This document shows positions 1 through 8,761 of a stretch of 64,000 nt of DNA, piece by piece. Source of the stretch: Rhizobiales bacterium SYSU XM002 (GTDB taxonomy: Bacteria; Pseudomonadota; Alphaproteobacteria; Rhizobiales; Beijerinckiaceae); assembly GCA_009846685.1 (NCBI GenBank), contig VWVY01000004.1, positions 186,001-250,000 of the forward strand, written 5' to 3'. The notes beneath the pieces were generated by a model, which worked only from the letters and a program-made list of their open reading frames with translations, was not told the DNA's origin and ran no database searches. The stretch's first letter is position 1. Each line of letters opens with the position of its first letter. Both the position numbers and the translations under genes were made by a program.

Positions 1-26
1 CTTCCGGCGCAATCACCCAATCGACA

Positions 27-1586
27 TCAATCGATCGGCAGAGTCACGTAGCGGAGCGTCCCCTGCGGCCCGGAGGCAACGTAGAACAGAGCACGCTTCT
101 GGCCCTGCTTGCGCAATTCGTCGAGCCGCTTGCGGATATCTCCAGCCGTGCTGACCTTCTCGCGCTGCACCTCGACGATCACGTCGCCGGCCGAGACCCG
201 GCGTTCCGCCGCGATCGAATTCGGATCGACATTGAGGATCACCACGCCCTCGACACCATCCTTGACGTTGAAGCGGCGGCGGGTGTCATCGTTGAGCGGC
301 GCGACCTCGAGACCGAGCACCTTCGGCGAATTGCCCGCATTCGGCGTCTCGGCCGTTGCGGAGGCCTTCTGTGGCGCTTCATTGAGACGGCCAAGCACGA
401 CCTTGCGGACGATTTCCTTGCCCCCGCGCATGACCAGAACCTCGACCTCCTTGCCGATCGGGGTCTGCGCGACGATGCGCGGCAGATCGTTCGAGCGGCG
501 GATATCGCGGCCGTCGAACTTGACGATCACGTCCTCGCGCTCGAAGCCTGCGCTCTTGGCCGGGCCGTTGTCATCGACATTGATGACCATCGCGCCGCGC
601 GCCTTGCCGATCTTGAGCGCTTCGGCGGTGTCCTCGTCGACGTCCTGAATGGCAACGCCCAGCCAGCCGCGGCGGGTCTCGCCGAATTGCTTGAGCTGGT
701 CGATCACCGGCACGGCGATGGAGGCCGGCACCGAGAACCCGATACCGATCGAACCACCCGAGGGCGAAATGATCGCGGTATTGATGCCCACCACATCGCC
801 GTCGAGGTTGAAGAGCGGGCCGCCGGAGTTGCCCTTGTTGATCGCCGCATCGGTCTGGATGAAGCTGTCGTAGGGGCCCGAGCGGATATTGCGCTGCTTC
901 GCGGAAACAATACCAGCCGAAACCGAGCCGCCGAAGCCGAACGGGTTGCCGATGGCGACCACCCATTCGCCGATGCGAAGCTTGTCGCTGTCACCGAACT
1001 TGACGGCCTTGAGCGGCTTGTCGGACTTCACCTTGAGAACGGCGATATCGGTCTTCTCGTCCTTGCCGACGACATCGGCCTTGAGTTCGGTGCCGTCGTT
1101 GAACACGACAACGATCTCGTTCGCGTCCTTGATGACGTGGTTGTTGGTCACCACCGTGCCGCCGGCATCGATCACGAAGCCCGAGCCGAGCGAGGATGAG
1201 CGCTGCTGCGGACCGCTCGGCGGTGCGCCGTTCGGCCCCTGCCCGCGACGGTTGAAGAACTCGTTGAACAAATCCTCGAAAGGCGAGCCCGGCGGCAGGT
1301 TCGGCATCGGCACCGCACGCTGTGCGATCTTCTGCGTCGCCTTGATGTTGACCACCGCATCGATCACGCGTTCCGAGACATCGGCGATCGTCTCCGGGCC
1401 ACGCGCCTGCGCCATCGCCGGGAAAAGAACGACGAACGAGAGTGCAAGCGCACCGGTCATCCGCGTGATGGCGCCGGCAAGGCCGCGCCGGGGCACCGCA
1501 TGTTCCGGTGTGAACTGGTCATGATGGTCCCGAACGAGTTCGGCCTGGTGAGCTGACACCAACTGAGTTGACATGGGGGTCCTCAT
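27..1586 (-). CDS. degP: Periplasmic serine endoprotease, DegP/DegQ (Do/HtrA) family
   Basis: Trypsin-like protease with two PDZ domains, expected to degrade or refold damaged proteins in the periplasm. With the chosen start it has 519 residues. A hydrophobic segment ending at AMAQA before RGPE looks like an export signal. The catalytic triad is visible: His150 in NNHV, Asp180 in KTDIAVL and Ser254 in GNSGGPL. PDZ1 follows (GWLGVAIQDV onward) and a second PDZ fills the C-terminus. The ATG at 1586 is chosen because GAGGAG lies 4-5 nt upstream; the ATG at 1574 is possible, and an open frame continues upstream to 1835 but overlaps the DUF2065 gene. The long N-region before the hydrophobic core (about 40 residues) is unusual, so the mature start could be nearer Met43. 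It is last in the hflK-hflC-DUF2065-degP row, an order typical of Hyphomicrobiales. Confidence 0.95.
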   Translation of the reverse strand: MRTPMSTQLVSAHQAELVRDHHDQFTPEHAVPRRGLAGAITRMTGALALSFVVLFPAMAQARGPETIADVSERVIDAVVNIKATQKIAQRAVPMPNLPPGSPFEDLFNEFFNRRGQGPNGAPPSGPQQRSSSLGSGFVIDAGGTVVTNNHVIKDANEIVVVFNDGTELKADVVGKDEKTDIAVLKVKSDKPLKAVKFGDSDKLRIGEWVVAIGNPFGFGGSVSAGIVSAKQRNIRSGPYDSFIQTDAAINKGNSGGPLFNLDGDVVGINTAIISPSGGSIGIGFSVPASIAVPVIDQLKQFGETRRGWLGVAIQDVDEDTAEALKIGKARGAMVINVDDNGPAKSAGFEREDVIVKFDGRDIRRSNDLPRIVAQTPIGKEVEVLVMRGGKEIVRKVVLGRLNEAPQKASATAETPNAGNSPKVLGLEVAPLNDDTRRRFNVKDGVEGVVILNVDPNSIAAERRVSAGDVIVEVQREKVSTAGDIRKRLDELRKQGQKRALFYVASGPQGTLRYVTLPID

Positions 1587-1678
1587 ATCTCTCCTCATTG
1601 CATCGCCGCCCGCGATGCCGTGATAACAATGCAACAAATGCGGCACAAACACGACGAAATCTTCACCGGCTTCGGCCT

Positions 1679-1885
1679 TCACAACAGGTTGAACGCGGGA
1701 AAGCCCTTGCCGACCCAGACGAGAAAAATCCCGACGAGCGCGGACGCGAATCCGAGCGTCCTCAAAAGCTTCTCCGGTGCCTCGGCGGCATCGCGCATCG
1801 CCTTGCGCATTGCGGCGGGAAAGGCGGCGAAACAAAGCCCCTCGATCGCGAGCATGAGTGCCAGCGCCGTCAGCAATTCCCGCAT
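1679..1885 (-). CDS. DUF2065 small inner-membrane protein
   Basis: A 68-residue protein with two hydrophobic segments (about residues 2-21 and 48-63) separated by a basic/acidic loop, matching the DUF2065 family by size, topology and position between hflC and degP. The start at 1885 is preceded by AAGGGGAGG at good spacing; the longer open frame to 1954 has no such support. Function is unknown. Its fixed position beside HflKC suggests a role linked to membrane proteolysis, but that is inference from neighbourhood only. Confidence 0.85.
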   Translation of the reverse strand: MRELLTALALMLAIEGLCFAAFPAAMRKAMRDAAEAPEKLLRTLGFASALVGIFLVWVGKGFPAFNLL

Positions 1886-2005
1886 CGGCCTCCCCTTCCC
1901 GCCGGATGCGCGAACATCGAGGTCGCGCATCCGTCGCGTTTCCAGTCGGCGCACCTGCTTCTTTTCCTGCCCATGCGGCAGGCCGGCAGGGTCGTCCGGC
2001 GCCGC

Positions 2006-2887
2006 TTACTGCGGCTTGGCTGCTTTCGGCCCGGTCGGGCTGTTCAGATAGCGGAAGAAATCGCTGTCCGGCGTAATGACCAAGCGAGTGTCACCCGATT
2101 TCAGCCCCTGCTCGTAGGCCTGCATCGACCGATAGAAGGCGAAGAACTCGCCGTCGCGGTTATAGGCGTCGGCCAGGATCTTGGTCCGCTCCGCTTCGCC
2201 CTTGCCCAGCGTCTCGCGGCTGAACCGATCCGCTTCCGCCCGCGTGACGGTCACGGTGCGGTCGGCCTGCGCCTTGATCTTGTCCGAGATTTCCGTGCCC
2301 TGCGCGCGCAGTTCCGCCGCCTCGCGCTGGCGCTCGGTCTGCATCCGCCGGAAGACGGCCTGGCTGTTCTGTTCCGGCAGATCGACGCGGCGGATGCGGA
2401 TATCGACGATCTTCACGCCAAGCGCCGCCGCCTCGCTGTTGACCTGCTCGCGGATTTTCGCGGTAAGGCCGGGGCGGTCGTCTTTCACGACAAGCAGGAA
2501 GGTCGATTCGCCGAGGACGCGGCGCAGTGCCGCATCCATGAAGGTGCCGAGTTGCTGGTTGCCGCGCAGCGTCGAGCCGCCGGTCGCCTGGAAGTAGCGC
2601 AGCGCGTTCTCGATGCGATAGCGTGCGAAGGTATCGACCACGAGACGCTTCTGATCCGCCGTAATGGCTTCGACGGACGGGGTTTCAAGATCGAGCACGC
2701 GCCGGTCGAGCGAGATTACCTGCTGGACGAAGGGCAGCTTGAAGTTGAGCCCGGGCGTCGTGATCTGGCGCTTGGGCTGGCCGAACTGGGTGACGATGGC
2801 CTGTTCGGTCTGATCGACGACGAAAATCGACGAGCCGCCGACGACCACGATGGCCGCGAGGATGATGAGAAAAGCGGAGCGCAGCAT
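2006..2887 (-). CDS. hflC: FtsH protease modulator HflC (SPFH/band 7)
   Basis: Membrane-anchored SPFH-domain protein that with HflK forms the large periplasmic-facing complex around the FtsH protease. It has 293 residues: an N-terminal membrane anchor at about residues 4-24, then the band 7 domain (VDQTEQAIVTQFG onward) and a long charged helical region (RRMQTERQREAAELRAQG). The start codon overlaps the hflK stop by 1 nt, so the pair is probably translationally coupled. The end is followed by about 120 nt before the DUF2065 gene. Confidence 0.96.
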   Translation of the reverse strand: MLRSAFLIILAAIVVVGGSSIFVVDQTEQAIVTQFGQPKRQITTPGLNFKLPFVQQVISLDRRVLDLETPSVEAITADQKRLVVDTFARYRIENALRYFQATGGSTLRGNQQLGTFMDAALRRVLGESTFLLVVKDDRPGLTAKIREQVNSEAAALGVKIVDIRIRRVDLPEQNSQAVFRRMQTERQREAAELRAQGTEISDKIKAQADRTVTVTRAEADRFSRETLGKGEAERTKILADAYNRDGEFFAFYRSMQAYEQGLKSGDTRLVITPDSDFFRYLNSPTGPKAAKPQ

Positions 2888-4026
2888 CAGCGTTTCCCCT
2901 GCTCGTTGGTGCGGTTCTTGATCATCTCGTTGAGGGGCAGGAACGGCACAACGCCCGAGCCCTGCTTGCCCTGATCGAGGATGATCTTTTCCATGCCGCC
3001 ATAGATGCGTTCGATGGTTTCGAGATAAAGGCGCTGGCGGGTAACCTCAGGCGCCTTCTTGTATTCGTCGAGCACCGAATTGAAGCGCGCCGCTTCACCC
3101 CGGGCATCGGCGATCATGCGTTCGCGCTCGGCTTCCGCGCGCTGGGTAATCTTCGAGGCTTCACCACGCGCTTCCGGGATGACCCGGTTGGCGTAGGTTT
3201 GCGCCTCGTTCTGCATGCGCTCCTGGTCGGCGCGTGCCGCCTGCACGTCGCGGAAGGCGTCGATGACTTCCGACGGCGGATCGACCTTCTGCATCTGCAC
3301 CTGCTGCACGATGACGCCGGCGCCGTATTCGTTGAGCGTCTTCTGCATCAGTTCCTGCACCGCGCGCTCGATTTCGAGACGGGCGCCTGTGAGGATCGGT
3401 TGGATCTCGCGCTTGCCGATCACCTCGCGCATCGCGCTTTCGGCGACCGCCTTGATCGTGGCCTCCGGCGAACGCAAGTTGAAGACGTAATCCTGCGGGC
3501 GGCGGGCATCAACCAGCCAGAGCACCGAGAAATCGACGTCGACGATGTTCTCGTCGCCCGTCAGCATCAGGCTTTCCTCACGCACGTCGCGCGCGGACCG
3601 CCGGCCATCGGCCGAACGCAGGCCGATCTCGATCGTCTGGACGCCAATGGTCGGCTTGTTCACGCGACCGACCGGGTAAGGCCAGTTCCAGTTCAAGCCC
3701 GGCGCGGTGATCGATACGAACTTGCCGAACACACGCTCGATGCCAACCTCGTTCGGTCGGACCGTATAGAAGCCGGTGAGCATCCAGCCGATCGCGGCCA
3801 GGATGGCGAGGAATGCGATTCCAACGACGCCGAGCTTGGCGATGCCGCCGCCGTCACCGCCACCACCCGGCATTACGCGCCGGAGCTTGTCCTGGCTGCG
3901 CCGGAGAATATCCTCAAGGTCCGGAGGCTCGCGTCCGCCGCCACCACCCGATCCGGAAGGGCCACCGCCCCAGGGGTTAGGGTTGCGTGGGCCTTGCCCG
4001 CGCGGCTGCCAGGGTCCGTTGCTCAT
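2887..4026 (-). CDS. hflK: FtsH protease modulator HflK (SPFH/band 7)
   Basis: Partner of HflC in the FtsH-regulating complex. It has 379 residues: a Gly/Pro/Asn-rich cytoplasmic N-terminus (about 1-60), one membrane span (about 64-86), the SPFH domain (VRPNEVGIERVFGKF onward) and an extended coiled coil rich in Ala/Glu/Arg. The Gly-rich N-terminus and order hflK before hflC are typical of the family. It lies 65 nt downstream of folA on the same strand. Confidence 0.96.
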   Translation of the reverse strand: MSNGPWQPRGQGPRNPNPWGGGPSGSGGGGGREPPDLEDILRRSQDKLRRVMPGGGGDGGGIAKLGVVGIAFLAILAAIGWMLTGFYTVRPNEVGIERVFGKFVSITAPGLNWNWPYPVGRVNKPTIGVQTIEIGLRSADGRRSARDVREESLMLTGDENIVDVDFSVLWLVDARRPQDYVFNLRSPEATIKAVAESAMREVIGKREIQPILTGARLEIERAVQELMQKTLNEYGAGVIVQQVQMQKVDPPSEVIDAFRDVQAARADQERMQNEAQTYANRVIPEARGEASKITQRAEAERERMIADARGEAARFNSVLDEYKKAPEVTRQRLYLETIERIYGGMEKIILDQGKQGSGVVPFLPLNEMIKNRTNEQGKR

Positions 4027-4091
4027 CGTCTCTTCTGTCTCCGGCCTTCAAGGTCGTTGCGGCATCCATTTGGGTCTTTGCGCGCCGAAGG

Positions 4092-4604
4092 TCAACGCCG
4101 GACATAAGAAATGAACGCGAAAGCCGCCTCGTCATCCGCGCTTTTCGGAAAATCGTGTCTCGTTTCCTCGCGCCATCGCGTAGGACTGATTTCAGGAAAC
4201 GAGGCATCTCCTGCCGGCTCGAGATCGACCTCGGTGATCTCAAGCCGGTCCGCCAGCGGCATGAAGGCGGCATAGATTTCCCCCCCGCCTGCCACCATGA
4301 CGGCGTCGGTGCCGCTCTCGCGCGCCACCTCCTGCCCGATCGCGATCGCATCCTCGACCGACCGCGCGACCCGCACACCCTCGACAGCAAAGGCAGGGTC
4401 GCGCGTCAGCACGATCGTATGCCGCCCCGGCAGCGGCTTGCCGATTGACTCGAATGTCTTCCGCCCCATGACGAGCGCCTTGCCCATTGTCAGCGCCCGG
4501 AAATGCTTCATATCGCTCTTGAGCCGCCAGATCAGGCGGTTGTCGGCGCCGATGATGCCGTTTTTCGCGACCGCCGCGACAAGAATAACCGCCGGCTTCG
4601 CCAT
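4092..4604 (-). CDS. folA: Dihydrofolate reductase
   Basis: Reduces dihydrofolate to tetrahydrofolate with NADPH, regenerating the cofactor oxidised by ThyA. It has 170 residues, normal for bacterial DHFR. Recognisable features are the N-terminal strand VILVAAVAKNGIIG, the substrate-binding segment IWRLKSDMKHFR, the motif GKALVMGRKTFESIG and the NADPH-loop GGGEIYAAFMP. The start lies only 3 nt after the thyA stop, so the two genes form a thymidylate-synthesis unit. Confidence 0.96.
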   Translation of the reverse strand: MAKPAVILVAAVAKNGIIGADNRLIWRLKSDMKHFRALTMGKALVMGRKTFESIGKPLPGRHTIVLTRDPAFAVEGVRVARSVEDAIAIGQEVARESGTDAVMVAGGGEIYAAFMPLADRLEITEVDLEPAGDASFPEISPTRWREETRHDFPKSADDEAAFAFISYVRR

Positions 4605-4607
4605 GTG

Positions 4608-5417
4608 TCAGACCGCCACCGGCGCCTTGATCGCGGGGTGGGCCTGATAGCCCTCGATGGCGACGTCTTCGTACCGGAAAGCGAAGAGGTCGGTGACCGC
4701 CGGGTTGAGCCGCAGCTTCGGCAAGGGAAGCGGATCGCGGCTTAGTTGCAGACGCGCCTGTTCCAAATGGTTCGAATAAAGATGCACATCGCCGAAGGTA
4801 TGGACGAAATCGCCCGGCTCGAGGTCGCAGACCTGGGCGATCATGTGCGTCAGCAACGCATAGGAGGCGATATTGAACGGCACGCCGAGGAAAAGATCGG
4901 CCGAGCGCTGGTAAAGCTGGCACGAAAGCCGAGGCCTGCCGTTCCGGCCCTTGGCGACATGGAACTGGAACAGGCAATGGCAGGGCGCAAGCGCCATCTT
5001 CGGCACATCCGCCGGGTTCCACGCCGAGACGATCAGCCGGCGCGAATCGGGATTGCGGCGGATTTCGACCAGCAGTTCGGCGATCTGATCGACCGCGCCG
5101 CCATCCGGCTTCGCCCAACTCCGCCACTGCTTGCCGTAAACGGGGCCGAGATCGCCGTTCGCATCAGCCCATTCATCCCAGATCGAAACCCCGTTGTCCT
5201 TGAGGTACTTGATGTTCGTATCGCCCGCGAGAAACCAGATCAGCTCGTGGATGATGGATTTCAGATGCAGCTTCTTGGTGGTGACGAGTGGAAAACCCTC
5301 CGAGAGGTCGAAGCGCATCTGCGCCCCGAACAGCGAAAGCGTGCCGGTGCCGGTGCGGTCCTCCTTCGGAACGCCGGTTTCCAGCACCTGCTGCATCAGA
5401 TCGAGATAGGCTTTCAT
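4608..5417 (-). CDS. thyA: Thymidylate synthase (ThyA type)
   Basis: Converts dUMP and methylene-tetrahydrofolate to dTMP and dihydrofolate in the cytoplasm. The 269-residue protein begins with the usual [15 protein letters not shown] and carries the catalytic cysteine Cys146 in LAPCHC, the phosphate-binding arginine in EDRTGTGT and the C-terminal region ending IKAPVAV. No strong Shine-Dalgarno precedes the ATG at 5417. It is immediately upstream of folA, which recycles its folate product. Confidence 0.97.
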   Translation of the reverse strand: MKAYLDLMQQVLETGVPKEDRTGTGTLSLFGAQMRFDLSEGFPLVTTKKLHLKSIIHELIWFLAGDTNIKYLKDNGVSIWDEWADANGDLGPVYGKQWRSWAKPDGGAVDQIAELLVEIRRNPDSRRLIVSAWNPADVPKMALAPCHCLFQFHVAKGRNGRPRLSCQLYQRSADLFLGVPFNIASYALLTHMIAQVCDLEPGDFVHTFGDVHLYSNHLEQARLQLSRDPLPLPKLRLNPAVTDLFAFRYEDVAIEGYQAHPAIKAPVAV

Positions 5418-5550
5418 GGTCCGCGTGCTCGCCCCGGGGAATTCTCGTTTGGAGGGGACCGGACCCTAGCGAATCCGACCCGCCAAGAATACCGCGGGAG
5501 CACCGTTATCCAAGACCGAATGCGCATTGCTCCTGTCGGCCACACGCCTT

Positions 5551-6018
5551 TCAGCGTCCGAGCACCTTCGGCCAGTTCGCGTGGCCGGACTTGATGTAGT
5601 TTGCACGGTCGCCATTCCAGGTCTTGCGGATGTCGGCGTCGTAATTGAAGTAGAGCCTGCCATCGACGATGTCCCACTGCGTGGGATCGCCGGACGCCGT
5701 TCCGCCTTTCGCGACGGCGTAGGAGCAATACCCCCCGAACTGCGGAATGAACTTCGCAGGGGCCGCGGCAAAGGCGTCGCGGTTGGTAGCAGAGGAAAAG
5801 CGCCACTCGACGCCATCATGTCGGACGCTCAGCGCCGGATCCCCCTTAACTGCGCGCTTTTCAGTGAAATAGGCGACCGTGTCGTAACCGCCCGCGCCCA
5901 CCCCGGAAACAATGCCCGTGTAATAGGCCGGCTCCTTGGCCTGGACCGCAACGGACACGCCGGCCACGGCGGCACTGGCAATAACGGCACGAAACAGTGA
6001 ACGGCGATCGATGTTCAT
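5551..6018 (-). CDS. YHS-domain protein with a Tat-like signal
   Basis: A 155-residue exported protein. The N-terminus has the twin-arginine-like string DRRSLFRAV followed by a hydrophobic run and VQAKE, so export by the Tat pathway or an ordinary signal is likely. The rest matches a YHS-type domain (GYDTVAYFTE, then QFGGYCSYAVAKG, then DIVDGRLYFNYD), a fold often tied to metal-binding proteins. Start at 6018 is chosen because GGGAGGA lies 7 nt upstream; the open frame reaches 6087 but without ribosome-site support. Biological role is not known. Confidence 0.8.
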   Translation of the reverse strand: MNIDRRSLFRAVIASAAVAGVSVAVQAKEPAYYTGIVSGVGAGGYDTVAYFTEKRAVKGDPALSVRHDGVEWRFSSATNRDAFAAAPAKFIPQFGGYCSYAVAKGGTASGDPTQWDIVDGRLYFNYDADIRKTWNGDRANYIKSGHANWPKVLGR

Positions 6019-6120
6019 AAAAAATCCTCCCTGTCCTGCCCGGATCAAGCCACGTATGCCGATCGCGAGCAAAACAAGGAGGATCACAATTCCAGGCGGG
6101 CCGCGTGATCGGCCCGGCGC

Positions 6121-6444
6121 TCACTTCTTTGGATGGAACATCGCCAGCTGCTTGAAGTGCTCGGCGACGAGATAATAGACCGTGATGCGGCTCTTGGTCC
6201 GGTCGGCCTTCATTTTCTCGCACTGCGCCTTGACGACCGCAGTCAGATCCGCGTCGCTCTCTTTGCGGCCCAGCTTCTTCTTGCAGAAATTGTCGACGAC
6301 GCGCTTGACCTCTTCAGGGTCCGACGCGGCGACATAGCGGGTATCGGCCTTGCCCATGACGAGCGCATAGGTCTTGGCCATGCCGGCGACGGCAGCCTCG
6401 TCCACCTTGGCGGTGTATTTCTTCACGTCTGCGAGATGATCCAT
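6121..6444 (-). CDS. DUF2853 family protein
   Basis: A 107-residue, lysine-rich soluble protein beginning MDHLADVKKYTAKVDEAAV and ending FHPKK. It resembles the DUF2853 family in length and in the YTAKVDE and YYLVAEHF segments. The ATG at 6444 is preferred over ATG 6450 and 6459 because GGAGG sits 8 nt before it, whereas it abuts the ATG at 6450. Function unknown. It lies upstream of the YHS gene with about 100 nt between. Confidence 0.75.
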   Translation of the reverse strand: MDHLADVKKYTAKVDEAAVAGMAKTYALVMGKADTRYVAASDPEEVKRVVDNFCKKKLGRKESDADLTAVVKAQCEKMKADRTKSRITVYYLVAEHFKQLAMFHPKK

Positions 6445-6605
6445 ACGCATTCCCTCCAATACGAAATCGATCCTGTGCGCCGGCCTTCAGGCGGCGCGGC
6501 AAGGAAATGGATCACGATTCCGGAGAAAAGGCCACAGTTTAAGCAGGCTAAATGCCGGAAAATCTCGTGAAATTCGGCACGGAGGCCTCGTCGGCGCAGC
6601 ACCTC

Positions 6606-6634
6606 TTCAAATTCCGGTGCGACGCGCCTATATT
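6606..6634 (+). promoter_or_regulatory. Predicted promoter of ssrA
   Basis: A -35 element TTCAAA at 6606-6611 and a -10 element TATATT at 6629-6634 are separated by exactly 17 nt, placing a start near 6641, just upstream of the tmRNA acceptor piece. A short inverted repeat (GTCGCC/GGCGAC) lies at the predicted transcript start. Confidence 0.6.
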
Positions 6635-6640
6635 CACTCC

Positions 6641-6960
6641 GTCGCCCTCGTGGCGACTATGGCGATAAACGGCTGTCGTAATAAACCTATCGGACCCGGG
6701 GGCGGTACCCGGCGCCTCCACCTGATGTCAGCGTGCTGACCTGAGGCGGGGGCGAAACAGGATCGACGAAGGCGTAAAGGATGGACTTTTGCCCGGCATG
6801 ATACCGCCGTTATCGGGTCAAACCTATAGTTGCGAATGACAACTATGCTCCGGTTGCCCAGGCTGCGTAAGCAGTTTGGAATTCCGAACCTAAGTCCTTG
6901 CGGGTAGCACTGTAAGGCGGGGCCGGTGGACGCCTGGCAACAGAAGTCCACCACTTTTCC
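6641..6960 (+). ncRNA. ssrA: Transfer-messenger RNA, circularly permuted two-piece type
   Basis: Rescues stalled ribosomes and adds a degradation tag. The gene is permuted as in other Alphaproteobacteria: the acceptor piece comes first, ending with CGCCTCCACC at 6713-6722, and the coding piece begins with GGGGGCG at 6748-6754, followed by the conserved GAAACAGGATCGACG. GGGGGCG pairs with CGCCTCC over 7 bp with one G-U, rebuilding the alanyl acceptor stem. The roughly 25-nt spacer (6723-6747) holds a small hairpin, GTCAGC-GT-GCTGAC, and should be removed on processing. The tag reading frame is at 6832-6870: GCG through TAA encodes ANDNYAPVAQAA. The final A of CCA is not encoded (the sequence reads ACC then T). 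The 3' end is approximate; a GGTGGAC/GTCCACC hairpin at 6925-6952 followed by ACTTTT marks it. Confidence 0.93.
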
Positions 6961-7054
6961 ACCGGGTTGCGGGGTGTTCGGTTTTCGGCTTTTCTCGGGC
7001 GACGAATCGGTCAAGAACCAAACGGTGCCGCGAGGGAGCTGCGACGCGAAAGCC

Positions 7055-7678
7055 ATGAGCGAAACGCCAACCGAAGACCTGATCCGCTACGATGTCATGG
7101 TGCAGGAAGCCCTGCTCGGCGTCGTGCGCAAGGTCTTGCAGGATGCAGCGCGATTCGGCCTTCCCGGCGAGCATCATTTCTATGTGACGTTCCGCTCCCA
7201 GGCGCCCGGCGTGAAGATTTCTGCGCGCCTGCGCGAGAAGTATCCGGACGAGATGACGATCGTCCTCCAGCACCAGTTCTGGGATCTCGTGGTCGGCGAA
7301 GCCCACTTCGAGGTCGGCCTGTCCTTTGGCGGTGTGCCGGAGAAGCTTTCCGTGCCCTACGAGGCGCTGACCGGCTTCTACGATCCTTCCGTGCAATTCG
7401 GACTGAAGTTCACGCCCGACGAAGCGCAGGCTGACAACGATTCCGGCGACGATACGGCCGGCGATGTCAAACACGATCTCGAAACGCTCGCTGCGCGCGA
7501 AGGCAAGTCCGGGACCAAGAAGGCAAAGGAACGGAAGCGCGAGACCGACGCCGAGCCTGACGCAGCATCGGTGGAGCCCGCAGCCGCCGAGGATGCGAAA
7601 GAGGCCGAAAACCAGGGCGACAAGCCCGCCGCCGGCGCCGAGGTTGTCAGCCTCGAAGCCTTCCGCAAGAAGAAATAG
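7055..7678 (+). CDS. sspB: ClpXP adaptor SspB (alphaproteobacterial type)
   Basis: Binds the ssrA tag and hands tagged proteins to the ClpXP protease. It has 207 residues: an SspB fold in about residues 1-150 (DLIRYDVMVQEALLGVVRKVL, then HHFYVTFRS, then FWDLVVGEAHFEVGLSFGG), a long acidic, Ala/Glu/Lys-rich flexible linker, and a C-terminal VVSLEAFRKKK that fits the ClpX-binding tail. The start at 7055 matches the family N-terminus; GAGGGAG upstream is rather far (about 15 nt). It lies directly downstream of ssrA on the same strand, so the tag RNA and its adaptor are neighbours. Confidence 0.93.
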   Translation: MSETPTEDLIRYDVMVQEALLGVVRKVLQDAARFGLPGEHHFYVTFRSQAPGVKISARLREKYPDEMTIVLQHQFWDLVVGEAHFEVGLSFGGVPEKLSVPYEALTGFYDPSVQFGLKFTPDEAQADNDSGDDTAGDVKHDLETLAAREGKSGTKKAKERKRETDAEPDAASVEPAAAEDAKEAENQGDKPAAGAEVVSLEAFRKKK

Positions 7679-7758
7679 CGCGGATCCCTCGCGCAACTGC
7701 ACTCAGACCGCTCGAAAGACCGCTGGTTTCGCAACCGGAACAGCATACGGAGTGGAAC

Positions 7759-7974
7759 ATGGCTCAGACCATCGACCCGCTGGTCCGCGATCTCGTTGCC
7801 TATTGTGCCCGCGAGCCTCGCCCTCTCAGCGACATTCTCGAAAACTGGCGAACCTCCTGTCCTCGTTTGACGATCTGGGAGGACGCGATCGAGCTTGGCC
7901 TGCTGGAACGCCATTTCGGCGAGAACGGCACGGAGGTCCGGGCCACGGCAGCCGGACGCGCGATACTCCAGTGA
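7759..7974 (+). CDS. Small uncharacterised protein, possibly helix-turn-helix-like
   Basis: A 71-residue acidic protein with no family I can name with confidence. The pattern of helices (DPLVRDLVAYCA, LSDILENWR, WEDAIELGLLERHF) followed by VRATAAGRAIL resembles a small winged-helix layout, but this is only an impression. GGAGTGGA sits just upstream of the ATG at 7759 and codon use matches the neighbours, supporting a real gene. It sits 80 nt after sspB. Confidence 0.65.
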   Translation: MAQTIDPLVRDLVAYCAREPRPLSDILENWRTSCPRLTIWEDAIELGLLERHFGENGTEVRATAAGRAILQ

Positions 7975-8109
7975 ACGGCGACCCCGCTTTCCGCTTTCTG
8001 GCCGGATCGTGACCGATATTTAACTGGGCCTCTGTCGGAGGCGCGCCTATTTTCGATCCGGGGCGACGAACAGTGACAGGGCCGGCACCGCTGGTCACCG
8101 AGGTTCGTC

Positions 8110-8715
8110 ATGAATAATCCAGATACCGCCGTCGGTCCGGTCGACCGGACGATTTCGACCACCCGCGGTCTTTCCATCGGTCTCTTCCGGACCGGCGTGC
8201 TTTTCGCCGCGACGCTCCTGCTCGGCCTGATCGCTGGCTTCTTCTACACCTACGAGGTCTCGGTGATGCGCGGGTTCGCCCGGTTGTCCGACGCCGACTT
8301 CATCTCCGCGATGCAGGCCGTTAACGCGACGATCCGCAACCCGGCCTTCGGCGCGAGTTTCTTCGGCGCGGCACTCCTCTCGCTGCTGGCGGCTCTCCTA
8401 CACTGGCGCCAGTTTTCGACGGCGAAGGGCATGCTGGTTCTTCTGGGCGCGCTCACCTATCTCCTCGGTGGATTGATCCTGACGGCGACCGTCAACGTGC
8501 CGCTCAACAATTGGCTCGCCGCACAGGGGCCTGCCGCCCTGATGCCGGATGCCGGCGCTATCCGTGTCCAGTATGAGGGCGACTGGGTATTCTGGAACTT
8601 CATGCGGACCTTCGCCTCATTCGCGGCCTTTCTGATGATGCTTGCCGCGCTCTGGCTCGATGGAAGAGAAGGTCCTAACCCTTCCGTCGCGGTTGAAGCC
8701 GCCCGCCCCTCGTGA
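8110..8715 (+). CDS. DUF1772 family integral membrane protein
   Basis: A 201-residue protein with four predicted membrane spans (about residues 26-48, 81-99, 106-127 and 158-183). The segment [11 protein letters not shown], and later [10 protein letters not shown], are typical of the DUF1772 family, some members of which are called anthrone-oxygenase-like. No enzymatic role can be concluded from sequence. It precedes fumC by 46 nt on the same strand. Confidence 0.8.
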   Translation: MNNPDTAVGPVDRTISTTRGLSIGLFRTGVLFAATLLLGLIAGFFYTYEVSVMRGFARLSDADFISAMQAVNATIRNPAFGASFFGAALLSLLAALLHWRQFSTAKGMLVLLGALTYLLGGLILTATVNVPLNNWLAAQGPAALMPDAGAIRVQYEGDWVFWNFMRTFASFAAFLMMLAALWLDGREGPNPSVAVEAARPS

Positions 8716-8761
8716 TAGCCAGCGCGGGAGATTTCCGCACCTGCGAAGAGAGGCAAGCGCG

